Assembly (NCBI RefSeq): GCF_001514065.1
Contig: NZ_KQ948422.1
Span: 682,001 to 746,000 of the forward strand
Origin: Streptomyces antibioticus
GTDB lineage: Bacteria > Actinomycetota > Actinomycetes > Streptomycetales > Streptomycetaceae
Direction: 5' to 3'
Length of the DNA: 64,000 nucleotides
The position numbers and the translations under genes were made by a program. The notes below the pieces were generated by a model, which was not told where the DNA came from, did not search any database, and saw nothing but the letters and a program-made list of their open reading frames with translations. Below are positions 45,627 to 54,823 of this stretch, in pieces (positions within the stretch are counted from its first letter, which is position 1; every line of letters starts with the position of its first letter).

Positions 45627-47660
45627 ATGATTCCCAAGTTGTCCTTGCACAGCCCTCGTTGGCTCGACTTCGATGGGGTGACAGCCGAGGAGGTGAAAGC
45701 GCTCCAGGAGCAGATGGCATCCACAGCTGGCACCGGCACCGGCGATGAATGGCGGCAGGCCTGGACGTACATGGCCGAAGGCCTGATGGATGACGGCGTC
45801 GTGTCCGAAGGGGCCTACGCGGCCCTGCCACATCTCGTCGAAACGGCAGCGGCTCTGCCGCCGGAACGGTCCGTGGATTTCTGGGTGGACCTGGGATTCA
45901 TTGTGACCGCGGATTACAGGCCTCCCGTCCCGGGGGATCTCGAGGCGGGGTTCAACGCCGCACTGCATCTGGCGGGGCGGGCGGCCTTGCAAAGCCTCTT
46001 TGCCGCGAACGCTCCCCCGGAGGTCTGCGCCCACCTCGCGCTCTCCTGCGTGGCCTTCGCCGGCCACCACATGGGCGAAGCGCTGAGGCGGCTTGTCGAA
46101 CCCAAGGAGAGCGGCCTCCTGCTGATCTGTCCCGGGTGCGAGAGTGACACCGAGATCCCCGACTTCTTTGTGGACCCGGTGTGTCCGGCTTTCGACGCCC
46201 CGGATCCTTTTGAGCCCATCCATGTCCGCCAGGGAGATCACCCGTGGGGCGAGGTGGCTGCTGCATTGCGGGAGGAGGCGCTCGGGCAGGGGTGGGAGCC
46301 GTTCGTACGGGTGGCACGCCGAGTCGCGGAGGCGGGACTACCCTCGGAAGCACCGGGCCAGGCCGTTCTGTGCTTGGCCGCCGGTACGGTCGCGATCACG
46401 GCCAGCCCGCCACAAGCGGGGAGAGAATGGGCCCGCGAACTGATGATGCTCACCGGGTACTTCCGCTGCTGGGACTGCGAGCGGACATGGACGATCGCAG
46501 ACGGGCTGGCAGTGAACCCCGCTGGAGCGCACCCCCAGAGCCACGTAACGACAACGGCTGCGGACTCCGACGGGCCGACTGCCACGCTGGCCTCTGCGGC
46601 GGCCGACCAACCGCATGAAGCGGCGCCCCGGTTCCGACAGGACGGCAACGCTCTGCCCGCGGGCGACGGCTCCTCCTGGGGCCACCTCTCGGTGTTCTCG
46701 AATTCCGAGGTCGGCGCGGCCGGGGGTGTCGACGCCCTGACGGTGGTGCCCCGCCCGGGTCAGCCAACCCTCGTGGCGGGAGGCGGAGACAGGGGCGTGG
46801 TGTGCCTGTGGAGCGTGGCCGACGGCCGACTCGTCCATGAACCACTGCTGGGGCATCATGACCGCATCCGCTCGATGACCGCTCTGACCCTGCGCGATGG
46901 CAGCACCCTTCTGGCGAGCGGAGGCGACAGCGGGACCATCGCCCTGTGGAATCCGCTCACAGGGCAGCCGGTTCGCGAACCGGCAGGCAACTGGCCCGGC
47001 GGAGTCACCGGAATGTGTACGGTGACCGTCCCCAGCGGTCGGATCCTGCTCGTCACCGCCACCCCCCGCGGCGCAGTCCGGTTGTGGGACCCACTCACCG
47101 GTGATCCCGTCGGACGCCTCAACCCTTATGGCAGTCCGATCCAGTCGATCACCGCTGTCCCGATCTCCGCCGACCACACGCTGATCGCGGCCGCCGACAT
47201 GGGGGGCCGCGTTCACGTGTGGGATCCGGCCGTCGACGATCCCTGGGAACGAGGCGCGGCCGTCCAGTTGAACGCACCATCACTCAAAGGCGCCGACCAT
47301 CGTGTGACAACTGTGGCGGCCGTTCCCACACCTCACGGAGCGGTTCTGGCCACCGGAGACAACCTCGGCATGGTCATGCTGTGGGACCTTGCCACCGGTG
47401 CCCCGATCGGCGAGCGTCTGCCGGCCTCGACAGGCACCGCCGGCCTACCGGTCATCACCGGCGCCACCCTGCCCGACGGCCGCACGGTCCTGGTCACCGG
47501 CAGCAAGAGCGGGCACAGACTGCGGATATGGGAACCAGAATCCGGAGCGGTGCGGCTCATCGCCCTGGACGCGACGCTGACCTGCCTGGCCACGGCAGGC
47601 ACAGAACTGATCGTCGGACATGACCGCGGAGTCCTCAAACTCCCGCTCGCCAGACAATGA
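45627..47660 (+). CDS. WD40-repeat protein with a Cys-containing N-terminal domain
   Basis: A 677-aa protein. Residues about 1-300 form an unrecognised helical domain with two CxxC pairs: LLLICPGCESDTEI and YFRCWDCERTW, which may bind one zinc. A low-complexity linker follows (TTTAADSDGPTATLASAAAD). Residues about 350-677 contain WD40-like blades (VVCLWSVADGRLV, TIALWNPLTGQPV, AVRLWDPLTGDPV, RVHVWDPAVDD, MVMLWDLATGAPI, RLRIWEPESGAV). ATG 45627 is chosen because the domain begins there; the frame is open to 45315. It is a single gene ending at a strong hairpin. The role is unknown, probably a protein-interaction scaffold. Confidence 0.8.
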   Translation: MIPKLSLHSPRWLDFDGVTAEEVKALQEQMASTAGTGTGDEWRQAWTYMAEGLMDDGVVSEGAYAALPHLVETAAALPPERSVDFWVDLGFIVTADYRPPVPGDLEAGFNAALHLAGRAALQSLFAANAPPEVCAHLALSCVAFAGHHMGEALRRLVEPKESGLLLICPGCESDTEIPDFFVDPVCPAFDAPDPFEPIHVRQGDHPWGEVAAALREEALGQGWEPFVRVARRVAEAGLPSEAPGQAVLCLAAGTVAITASPPQAGREWARELMMLTGYFRCWDCERTWTIADGLAVNPAGAHPQSHVTTTAADSDGPTATLASAAADQPHEAAPRFRQDGNALPAGDGSSWGHLSVFSNSEVGAAGGVDALTVVPRPGQPTLVAGGGDRGVVCLWSVADGRLVHEPLLGHHDRIRSMTALTLRDGSTLLASGGDSGTIALWNPLTGQPVREPAGNWPGGVTGMCTVTVPSGRILLVTATPRGAVRLWDPLTGDPVGRLNPYGSPIQSITAVPISADHTLIAAADMGGRVHVWDPAVDDPWERGAAVQLNAPSLKGADHRVTTVAAVPTPHGAVLATGDNLGMVMLWDLATGAPIGERLPASTGTAGLPVITGATLPDGRTVLVTGSKSGHRLRIWEPESGAVRLIALDATLTCLATAGTELIVGHDRGVLKLPLARQ

Positions 47661-47781
47661 AGTGTTCGGCGGATCTCATCGTCGTGGTAAGCGCACAGGA
47701 ACGCTGGTGCGTCGGCTTCTTCCCAGGGGCGCAGCAGCAAGCCCCCACCGGCGGGGAGCAGCCGCACACGTCAACACCGCG

Positions 47782-47824
47782 GACAGGGATGCCGGCGCCC
47801 CGGGGCAGCGTCGGCATCCCTGTC
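47782..47824. terminator. bidirectional terminator hairpin
   Basis: GACAGGGATGCCG (47782-47794) pairs perfectly with CGGCATCCCTGTC (47812-47824) around a 17-nt loop that itself holds GCCCCGGGGC. It lies between the convergent WD40 gene (stop 47660) and GH43 gene (stop 47834). Confidence 0.75.
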
Positions 47825-47833
47825 GCTGTGGGG

Positions 47834-49264
47834 TCAGTCCGTCACGCGGAAGGTGGCGTCACTGCGGGCTGTCGCGGTGGTGATCGGGTCGAGGCGCAGT
47901 TGGTAGGCGTAGTGGCGGATGTAGCGGTCGGGGAAGTTGTACGACTGGAACGACGACCAGGTGGCGTCGGCGAGGCCGTCGACCTTGCGGAAGGTTGCGT
48001 CCGCGGCGAACCGGCTGCTGCCGTCGTTGCGGACGAGCTGGAAGTCGTAGTTGGCGTGGCGCAGGAAGTAGCCGGGGTAGTTCACCGACTCGAAGGAGAC
48101 GGTGCCGGTGCCCACCAGGCCGGGCCTGATGCGGAACTTGGCGTCGTCGCTGGTGACGTTCTGGTCGATGCGCACGTCGAAGTCGGCGTGCCGCACGTAC
48201 CGGTCCTGGAAGTTGAACGACTGGAGCCGCTGGGCGGGGGTGTTGACGTACCGGGCGAGGACCCGGGCTTCCTCGGCTGCGGTGAGGTTCAGGATCGAGC
48301 CGTGACGCTTCTTGTCGACGCCCATGTTGTAGCTGCCCGATGCCGGGAGCTGGTAGGTGCCGACGGCGGCGGGGTTGGTCGTCCTGACCGGCATGTACCC
48401 GCGCCCTGTGGCGTACTGGTCGAGGTACAGGGTCCACTCGTCACGGTCGCGGAACTTCATCCACATCGGGCCCTCCACCTGGGCGCCGGTCAGACCGATG
48501 CCGGAGAGGTTGCCGAGGGTCGTCCAGGTACCGAGGATCGAGTTGCTGCCCTCGAGGGTGATCTGCCCGTCACCGGAGGCGCGTACGTAGCGGTAGTCGC
48601 CGACTCCGGAGGGCACCTCGACGATCTGCGTGTCGATGAGTTCCTGGGCGCCCGGGCGGTCGATGTAGATCTGCGGGGTGGTGATGGTGCGGAAGTCGCT
48701 GGTGCGGGCGTAGAAGACGCGGTGCTTCGTCTTGCCGTTGAGGGGCACGTTCGTCGACCAGTACAGGACGTAGTCGTTGGTCTCGGGGTTCCAGATCGCC
48801 TCCGGCGCCCAGGCGTTGCGTCCGTCGGGGATCGCGCCGGCGACGTTGAGCAGCCACGGCTCCGACCAGCTGACGAGGTCCGTGGATTCCCACACCACGA
48901 TGTTGCGGCTGCCGTTGTTGATGGAGGCGTTCCAGTCCTGCCCGCAGCTGATGCACAGGTCGGTCGCGATGATCCAGTACTTGCTGCCGTCGGGCGAGCG
49001 CACCAGTGCGGGGTCGCGCACCCCCTTCGTGCCGATCGTGGAGCGCAGGATCGGAGCTCCGCCGTTGAGGTCGTTCCAGTGCAGGCCGTCCGCGCTGTGC
49101 GCGAGGTACATCTGCTGACCGCCGGACCCCTCACCGGTGAAGTGCAGCATCAGATAGCCCGGGTCGGCGGCGGCCGCCCGCTGAGGTGCGGCCAGGGACT
49201 GGGAGGTGAAGAAAAGGCCGACGGCGAGGAATATCGCCGCGAGCCGGGTGAGCAGTCTTGCCAT
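47834..49264 (-). CDS. secreted GH43-type glycoside hydrolase with C-terminal AbfB domain
   Basis: A 476-aa secreted enzyme. The N-terminus MARLLTRLAAIFLAVGLFF up to AAAADP is a Sec signal peptide. The five-bladed GH43-like domain includes GVRDPALVRSPDG, AWAPEAIWNPETNDYVLYWS and QVEGPMWMKF, which hold the Asp/Glu residues of the family. The C-terminal 150 residues are an AbfB (CBM42-type) arabinofuranose-binding domain with the repeated pattern SFNFQDRYVRHADFDVRID, SVNYPGYFLRHANYDFQLV and SYNFPDRYIRHYAYQLRLD. It probably releases arabinose or related sugars from plant arabinan/arabinoxylan. It is divergent from the sigma/AbfB fusion gene, which carries the same binding domain. Confidence 0.88.
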   Translation of the reverse strand: MARLLTRLAAIFLAVGLFFTSQSLAAPQRAAAADPGYLMLHFTGEGSGGQQMYLAHSADGLHWNDLNGGAPILRSTIGTKGVRDPALVRSPDGSKYWIIATDLCISCGQDWNASINNGSRNIVVWESTDLVSWSEPWLLNVAGAIPDGRNAWAPEAIWNPETNDYVLYWSTNVPLNGKTKHRVFYARTSDFRTITTPQIYIDRPGAQELIDTQIVEVPSGVGDYRYVRASGDGQITLEGSNSILGTWTTLGNLSGIGLTGAQVEGPMWMKFRDRDEWTLYLDQYATGRGYMPVRTTNPAAVGTYQLPASGSYNMGVDKKRHGSILNLTAAEEARVLARYVNTPAQRLQSFNFQDRYVRHADFDVRIDQNVTSDDAKFRIRPGLVGTGTVSFESVNYPGYFLRHANYDFQLVRNDGSSRFAADATFRKVDGLADATWSSFQSYNFPDRYIRHYAYQLRLDPITTATARSDATFRVTD

Positions 49265-49865
49265 GTGCGTGTCCTGTCTCTGTTGCGGGTGCCGGGACGG
49301 GGGGAAGCGGGGTGCGGGACACGTGACCACGAAAGCCACGGGGGACAGCCGCGGATTCAGCAGCGTGGTGGTGGCTGACTGCGCGACGGCAGTGGCCTTC
49401 CCCGTCGTGGCCGTCGCGCCGCCGGAAAGGACGGTGCGTGCCTTCGTCTCGGCGAAGGGCCGGCGGACGATCGGTGCACGCCGGCGGAGGCGGGAGCAGC
49501 GCTCATGACAGAGACATCCTTGTTTCACGTCGCGGAGCGGAAGCGGGTCGTCAAGAGGGGGCCAGCAGGGCCTAATTGTTCGGTCTGTCGGACATCGTTC
49601 GTGAATTCGGCCAAAAGTTAGAGCTGGGTAAAAGCGAGTGTCAAGAGGGGCGAAAGCAGCAAAGCAGTGGTGCCTCCCTTCCGTGCTCGGGACGGGGCCG
49701 TGCGCATCAGGAGACGCGTCGGCGCGTCGCGCATAACGAAAAACCCGGGACGGACGAAAACGCGGGGCAGCCTCCGGGCCGCGACCCGACACGCGTCCTC
49801 CGGACTCGCTCCTGGCACACTGTCGCCTCGACACATCGGCAGGACCACGGAACGGGTGGGCAGGG
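49265..49865. promoter_or_regulatory. 601-nt divergent promoter region between GH43-AbfB and sigma-AbfB genes
   Basis: No gene is seen. This stretch must hold the promoters of both genes. An AT-richer part lies around 49560-49660, containing TTCGGTCTGTCGGACATCG and GAATTCGGCC. I could not identify a convincing ECF-type -35/-10 pair by eye. A minus-strand ORF here has poor coding quality. Motif comparison with other AbfB/GH43 promoters would be needed. Confidence 0.4.
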
Positions 49866-51455
49866 GTGCGCTCGCGGAACAGGCAGGAACAACCGGACGT
49901 CGCCGTCGTCGAGGCGGCGCGGACCGGGGACGCGCAGGCCGCGGAACAGCTGGTACGGGACTGCCTGCCGTTGGTCTACAACATCGTCGGACGGGCGCTG
50001 GACGGGCACAGCGATGTCGACGACGTGGTCCAGGAGACGATGGTGCGGGTCCTGGACGGATTGCCCGGACTGGAGCGACCGGACCGGTTCCGGTCCTGGC
50101 TCGTCGCCATCACCGTGCGACAGATCCGTGACCGGTGGCGCAGAGGGCGCACCCAGGTCGCCGCGGACCCCCTGGAGGAGAACGCCCATCAAGCGGACCC
50201 ACAGGCCGACTTCGCCGATCTGGCGATCCTTCGGCTCGCGCTGTCGGGCCAGCGGCGCGAAGCGGTGGAGGCCGCCCGCTGGCTGGAGGACGAGGAACGC
50301 GAAGTACTCGCACTGTGGTGGATGGAGAGCGCGGGCGAACTGACCCGCGGCGAACTCTCGACCGCCTGCGACCTCACACCGCAGCACGCGGCGGTCCGGG
50401 TCCAACGGGTCAAGGAGCGGTTGGAGACGGCGCGCACCGTCGTACGGGCCGTGACGGCCTCGCCGCGCTGCCCCGACCTGGCCGTCGTCCTCGCCTCATG
50501 GGACGGGCGCCCGTCCGGACTGTGGCGCAAGCGGCTGGCCCGCCATGTCCGCGACTGTCCGCAGTGCCTGTCCAACTCCTCCGACCTGATACCGGCGGAG
50601 GGGCTCTTGGCCGACCTCGCACTGGTGCCGGTGCCGGTCGCCCTGACCGGCCTGGTGCTGGCCAGGACGCTGGGGCAAGGCTCCGCAGGAGCAACCACAA
50701 GCGCGAGCACGAGCACGCATACGGCGAGTGGTGCGAGCCGTGCGGCGCGGACGCTCGGCAAGCTGGCCGCCAAGCCCGCGGCGGCCGCAGCCGCAGGGGC
50801 CGTCACGCTGGCGGCTGCCGGTACGGCCTGGTATGCCGCCACGGCATCGCACGAGCAGACCGCACCGCCCGCCGCCGTGGCCCCGCCGGCGCCCACCCCC
50901 TCGTCCGTGCCACCGAAACCGTCCGCCTCCCCCACGGCAAGTCCGACACCGGTGTCGACACCGACACCGACCTCCACATCGACGCCGACAGCATCCCCGG
51001 CGACGACCGCCGACGCACGGATTTCGGGGCGGCACGCCCTGCGTTCCGTCGACAGCCCGGGCGCCTACGTGAGCCAGTCCGCCTCACTGGGCGTCCTCGG
51101 CCCGGTCGGCGCCGACAGCTCCGCGTCCACCCGCCAGGCGGCCACCTTCACCTTCGTCCCCGGCCTGGCCGACCCCCGCTGCTACTCCCTCAGGGACGCC
51201 ACGGGCAGGTACCTGCGGCACTACGCCTTCCGCATCCGGCTGGACCTCAACGACGGATCCGCCATCTTCCGCAAGGACACCACCTTCTGCCCCCGTTCCG
51301 GTTCCACGGCCGGTTCGGTCGCCCTGGAGTCGTACAACTACCCCGGCCGTTACCTCCGCCACCGGGACAACCTCCAACTGTGGCTCGACCGTTCAGGGAA
51401 CACGGCCTCCGACCGGGCCAGCCGCTCCTTCGTCGTCGTGGCGCCCTGGACCTGA
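49866..51455 (+). CDS. ECF sigma factor fused to anti-sigma zinc motif, membrane segment and external AbfB domain
   Basis: A 529-aa chain of four parts. Residues 28-95 are sigma region 2 (LVRDCLPLVYNIVGRALDG, RPDRFRSWLVAITVRQIRDRW) and 128-195 region 4 (ELTRGELSTACDLTPQHAAV). H227-x3-C231-x2-C234 (RHVRDCPQC) is the zinc motif of anti-sigma (ZAS) domains. An Ala-rich hydrophobic stretch at about 304-325 is the likely membrane anchor, followed by a Pro/Ser/Thr linker (331-383) as in surface proteins. Residues 388-525 are an AbfB domain (DATGRYLRHYAFRIRLDLND, YNYPGRYLRHRDNLQLW). The topology puts the sigma part inside and the sugar-binding part outside. The gene is divergent from the secreted GH43-AbfB enzyme. 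Sigma/anti-sigma fusions are known in Actinobacteria; release of sigma (proteolysis or conformational change) is inferred. GTG 49866 follows GGTGGGCAGGG. Confidence 0.85.
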   Translation: MRSRNRQEQPDVAVVEAARTGDAQAAEQLVRDCLPLVYNIVGRALDGHSDVDDVVQETMVRVLDGLPGLERPDRFRSWLVAITVRQIRDRWRRGRTQVAADPLEENAHQADPQADFADLAILRLALSGQRREAVEAARWLEDEEREVLALWWMESAGELTRGELSTACDLTPQHAAVRVQRVKERLETARTVVRAVTASPRCPDLAVVLASWDGRPSGLWRKRLARHVRDCPQCLSNSSDLIPAEGLLADLALVPVPVALTGLVLARTLGQGSAGATTSASTSTHTASGASRAARTLGKLAAKPAAAAAAGAVTLAAAGTAWYAATASHEQTAPPAAVAPPAPTPSSVPPKPSASPTASPTPVSTPTPTSTSTPTASPATTADARISGRHALRSVDSPGAYVSQSASLGVLGPVGADSSASTRQAATFTFVPGLADPRCYSLRDATGRYLRHYAFRIRLDLNDGSAIFRKDTTFCPRSGSTAGSVALESYNYPGRYLRHRDNLQLWLDRSGNTASDRASRSFVVVAPWT

Positions 51456-51496
51456 CACCGCGGGGCCGGTCGATGCGTTACGGGTGGGTGAGCCGG

Positions 51497-51880
51497 TCAT
51501 CCCTCGTCGCGACAGAGGCAGAAGGGGTGGCCGGCGGGGTCGAGGAGCACCCGGACGTTTTCTTGCGGCTGCACCTCTGCCACCGTGGCGCCCAGGGCGA
51601 CGGCCTCTGCGACCGCTGAGTCCAGATCGCCGACCTGGAAGTCGAAGTGCATCATGGGACGCTGTTCGCCCTCGACCGGTGGCCAGACCGGAGCCCGGTA
51701 GCCTTCGGCCTGCTGGAAGACGAAGAAGGGCCCTTGCGGTGAGGCGGCGACGACGGCGGTTCCGGGTTCCTCGTGTCCGATGTGCCAGCCGAGGAGTTCG
51801 GCGTAGAACCTCGCCAAGCCGCCGGGGTCCGGCGCCTCGATCGCGGTTCCCCACCACATGCCATCAGTACGAGATTTCAT
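51497..51880 (-). CDS. VOC/glyoxalase-family protein
   Basis: A 127-aa protein with the two halves of the vicinal-oxygen-chelate fold: TAIEAPDPGGLARFYAELLGW in the first and PMMHFDFQVGDLDSAVAEAVALGA, followed by VLLDPAGHPFCLCRD, in the second. Conserved His (MHFDF) and Glu/Asp positions could bind a metal, but many such proteins are resistance or binding proteins rather than enzymes. ATG 51880 (MKSRTDGMWWG) gives the family length. It is convergent with the sigma/AbfB gene and separate from the LRV gene. The substrate is unknown. Confidence 0.82.
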   Translation of the reverse strand: MKSRTDGMWWGTAIEAPDPGGLARFYAELLGWHIGHEEPGTAVVAASPQGPFFVFQQAEGYRAPVWPPVEGEQRPMMHFDFQVGDLDSAVAEAVALGATVAEVQPQENVRVLLDPAGHPFCLCRDEG

Positions 51881-51970
51881 TCCGGCAGCCTGCCTCACGA
51901 TCCCGTACTTGTCGCGGATGAGGTGCGGTGAGACAGCGGTTCCTGCCGGACGCGTCACCTCGTACGGCCG

Positions 51971-53338
51971 TCAGAGGCGGGCCTCGGTGAGGATGCGGTC
52001 CATCTGGGCCCGCGGCAGCATGGGGTTGGCCGCTGCGTCGTCGGCGACCTTGGGTTCCGGATCCGTCAGCAGCCGCTCCAGCAGTTCCGCGGTGACGTTG
52101 GGATGACGGGCGGCACCGGCACGCAGGAACCCCTCCTCGAAGTCCGCGAACCGCCGGAGCACCGACACGGGCAGCTCGGGGTCCTTCAGAGCGAGGACGC
52201 GCACCTGCGGGTCCGGCTGGTCCACGAAGCCGCGCAGTACCTGGCGCGGGAAGTTGGGGTGGTCCACCAGCAGTGGCCGGATGTGGGAAACATCGCCATG
52301 GGCGCGGAGCAGCCGGACCAGGACCTGCGGCGGCGTGCCGGGGCGGCGGGCAGCGGCACGGCGCACGGACACGTCCGGGTCGTCGTCCAGGCGCTGCCAT
52401 GCCTCGTCCGGCAGGTCCCGGCCGGCTGCCAGAACTCGGCGGAACACGGCGTGCGGGCTGTCGAGGTAGGTCAACCGCTCGGCGAGCGGAGCGTCCCGGA
52501 GCCAGTCCGGCTCGTAGGAGGGCCAGTCAAGGGCGACATAGGCGTCGACGCTGCCGGCTGCTTTCTCGGCCTCGACCAGTGCGAGCAGCCGGTCGCGGGT
52601 CTCGGCGGTGACGTGGCGGCTGAAGGCCACCGCGAAGCGCACGGACGGATCCGCACAGTCCTGCAGCTGAACCACCATGTCGGCGGTCAGGTGCGGGTTG
52701 CGAGCCACTGCCTGCAGCACGGCTTTGTCCTCGGTCTTCAACAGCCGGGCGAACTGATCCGACGTCAAGGGGAGAAAACATGCGACGTTGGCCTGGACGG
52801 CCGGATCGGCGAGGCAGTGCGCATAGAGCTCAGGGGGAACCCCAGGATGCTTGGCCCTGGTGGCCGCGGCCCGCACCCCCGGGTCCGGATCGTGGAGCAG
52901 CGCCACCTGCACAGCCATCGGCCGGTCCCGCCAGGCCTCCGCGACAATCGCGCGCAGCTTGGGATCCGAGGCGACAGCAAGTTCCGCCGGTGGCCGGCCA
53001 TAGGCCTCGACCAGATTCTCGATACCAGTCGACACCCCGCGCTCCACCATGGTCCGGATGAAGTCGGCATGGGCGTCGCGGATCGCCGGGTCGGGATGCT
53101 CGGCGATCCGGTGGCGCATCGCCGGGGAGATTCGGCCTCCGCGCAGGAGGACCGCCGAATCACTGCCGCCGTGCGTCAGGAGGGCCTCGACCACTACGTC
53201 CGGCAGCTGCCCCTTGCGCGTCTCCAGCCCGTGACGGCCAGCCCTGTGCGTGGCCAGTCGCACCAGGACGTCCAGCGGGGCGGCCGGGTTACGCCCCAGC
53301 CCGGACAGCCGCGGCTGCTTGAGATGGACCATGCGCAA
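51971..53338 (-). CDS. LRV (leucine-rich repeat variant) protein
   Basis: A 455-aa all-helical repeat protein. Units of about 24 residues recur, with patterns such as RNPAAPLDVLVRLA, ARNPHLTADMVVQLQDCADPSVRFAVAF, RRPGTPPQVLVRLL, DHPNFPRQVLRGFVDQPDPQVRVLAL and RHPNVTAELLERLLTDPEPKVADDAAANPMLP. This is the LRV/HEAT-like repeat seen in many Streptomyces proteins of unknown function. There is no signal peptide, enzyme motif or metal cluster motif. It is a single gene, probably a binding scaffold. Its 5' end lies close to a frameshifted small gene on the same strand. Confidence 0.83.
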   Translation of the reverse strand: MRMVHLKQPRLSGLGRNPAAPLDVLVRLATHRAGRHGLETRKGQLPDVVVEALLTHGGSDSAVLLRGGRISPAMRHRIAEHPDPAIRDAHADFIRTMVERGVSTGIENLVEAYGRPPAELAVASDPKLRAIVAEAWRDRPMAVQVALLHDPDPGVRAAATRAKHPGVPPELYAHCLADPAVQANVACFLPLTSDQFARLLKTEDKAVLQAVARNPHLTADMVVQLQDCADPSVRFAVAFSRHVTAETRDRLLALVEAEKAAGSVDAYVALDWPSYEPDWLRDAPLAERLTYLDSPHAVFRRVLAAGRDLPDEAWQRLDDDPDVSVRRAAARRPGTPPQVLVRLLRAHGDVSHIRPLLVDHPNFPRQVLRGFVDQPDPQVRVLALKDPELPVSVLRRFADFEEGFLRAGAARHPNVTAELLERLLTDPEPKVADDAAANPMLPRAQMDRILTEARL

Positions 53339-53432
53339 ACGCTAGCCGAGCCACGGCAACGCCCCTCGCCAGGCCTACGCTGACGTCACGTCAACCGCCC
53401 CGACAGAGAACGACCGATGCGCAGGGGTGCGC

Positions 53433-53749
53433 TCACACCTGTTCCTGGTAGATCCTGATTTCCGTGGGATGGCAGCTGCGGATGGTCGTCCAGAAGTCGT
53501 GAAGCCTGAGGCCGTCGGCCCAGCCGTCGAGTTCTTCGAGACAGGTGGCCCCTCGGAGGCGTGGATCCCGTACTGGCAGAGCCGAGCATCCGCGTCGGGC
53601 GTGTTCGCTGCGTCGAAGCGTTGCGAGCCAAAGCGCACGAACCTCAGCCACACCTCGTCCACGCCCAGCTCGGCGAGAGGCTGTTGCCCAGGGCTCAGCT
53701 CAAGTCGTAGCCGCTCCTGGGCCTGCTCTATGGGCAGTCTCTTCGACAT
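53433..53749 (-). pseudogene. frameshifted small hypothetical gene
   Basis: The frame from ATG 53749 (MSKRLPIEQAQERLRLEL, then VDEVWLRFVRFGSQRFDAAN) is lost near 53560, where the continuation CLEELDGWADGLRLHDFWTT, ending at 53433, is in another frame. The two parts together would make a protein of about 105 residues of unknown family. It has either been inactivated by a single indel or is affected by a sequencing error. Confidence 0.5.
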
Positions 53750-54117
53750 TCCTGTCCGTCTGGGTCGCGAGGAAGTCTGACGTCTGACGTCGATCTTCTC
53801 AGCCCACCGCGGCCGCTGCCGTGGCCAGGGTTTATTGCAGAGCCGCGGTTCCGTGAGCGAAGCCGGTCGTCCCCGGCAGCCGTACGGCGCCGACGTTGCC
53901 GATCCACCGCGGCATCGTGGCATCGTGGCATCCGCACCGGCCACCAGAGGTGCTACCCCCGCCCGCGACCGTCCGCTACGACCATCTGAGCCCCCCTCGG
54001 TGATCAGACCCCCCGTCAGCACGCCTCAGTCGGGAGCTGGCTCTCCATCTCGCTGACACGGCGTCACCTTCGTGGCAAGGTCGGCAGTGATCGATTCGGC
54101 AGGCAGAGGGGCTTCCC
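53750..54117. other. 368-nt non-coding stretch with short tandem repeats
   Basis: No gene is seen. Two microsatellite-like repeats occur: GTCTGAC twice near 53777, and GGCATCGT repeated almost three times (53911-53932). Otherwise nothing stands out. Confidence 0.5.
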
Positions 54118-54690
54118 GTGGAACCACAGATGTGGGACGCACTGGTCAGCGTGGCCAAGAAGGCATACACCGCCGGGCTGGGCGAGGGCACCGTCCCGCG
54201 ACCGCTCATCATGCCGCTGGTACGCGGCGAGTTGGTCGGGATGGTCTGGGCCCGCCCACTGAAGGTGGGCCAGGACGCACTCACCGGAATCGCAGAACTC
54301 GCGAACATCGCCGCCGCGGCCGGCGCGGACGAGGTGGTCCTGGTCTGGGAGACCCACGACGTCGCCACCGCCTGCGAGCTGCCCATCGTCAGTCCGGCCC
54401 CGTGCCTGAACATGGTGCACGCCACCCGGGACGGGCACGTCCTGCATCAGTTCCCCTACGCCGAGCAGCTTCTGTCCCGCAGCGCCGAGGGCTGGGCGTC
54501 GATCGCCCCGGATTGGATGCCGGCCCCCGCGCCGCAGCCGGGCGGTGAACTGGCGCCGCCGATCCAGGCTGCGGTGGCCTACTCCTTCATCCCGATCGAG
54601 ATCGACCACCCCTCTCCGTTCGGGGTCACCGTCGTACTGATGGAAGAGGACGGCTACCGGGTGAGCCTCACCGAAGCGTTCGCCCTCTGA
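54118..54690 (+). CDS. hypothetical protein
   Basis: A 190-aa protein with good coding quality starting at GTG 54118, preceded by GAGGGG. I do not recognise the family. It has a strand-rich pattern (LVGMVWARPLKVGQDAL, ADEVVLVWETHDVATAC, AYSFIPIEIDHPSPFGVTVVLM), no signal peptide, no membrane segment and no evident catalytic motif. Its neighbours are a frameshifted gene and a TetR/epoxide-hydrolase pair that belong to other units. Confidence 0.6.
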   Translation: MEPQMWDALVSVAKKAYTAGLGEGTVPRPLIMPLVRGELVGMVWARPLKVGQDALTGIAELANIAAAAGADEVVLVWETHDVATACELPIVSPAPCLNMVHATRDGHVLHQFPYAEQLLSRSAEGWASIAPDWMPAPAPQPGGELAPPIQAAVAYSFIPIEIDHPSPFGVTVVLMEEDGYRVSLTEAFAL

Positions 54691-54823
54691 GCCGCGGCAC
54701 GGGTTTGCAACGACGACGCGCCTTCCCGCATCCGAGCCAAGGAAATCCTGAAGCTGGAGCTCGACCTTGCCCGTGTGCGATCGGTCGGCCGTGTGTGGGC
54801 GGCGGCCTGGGTGGTCGCCGGTG

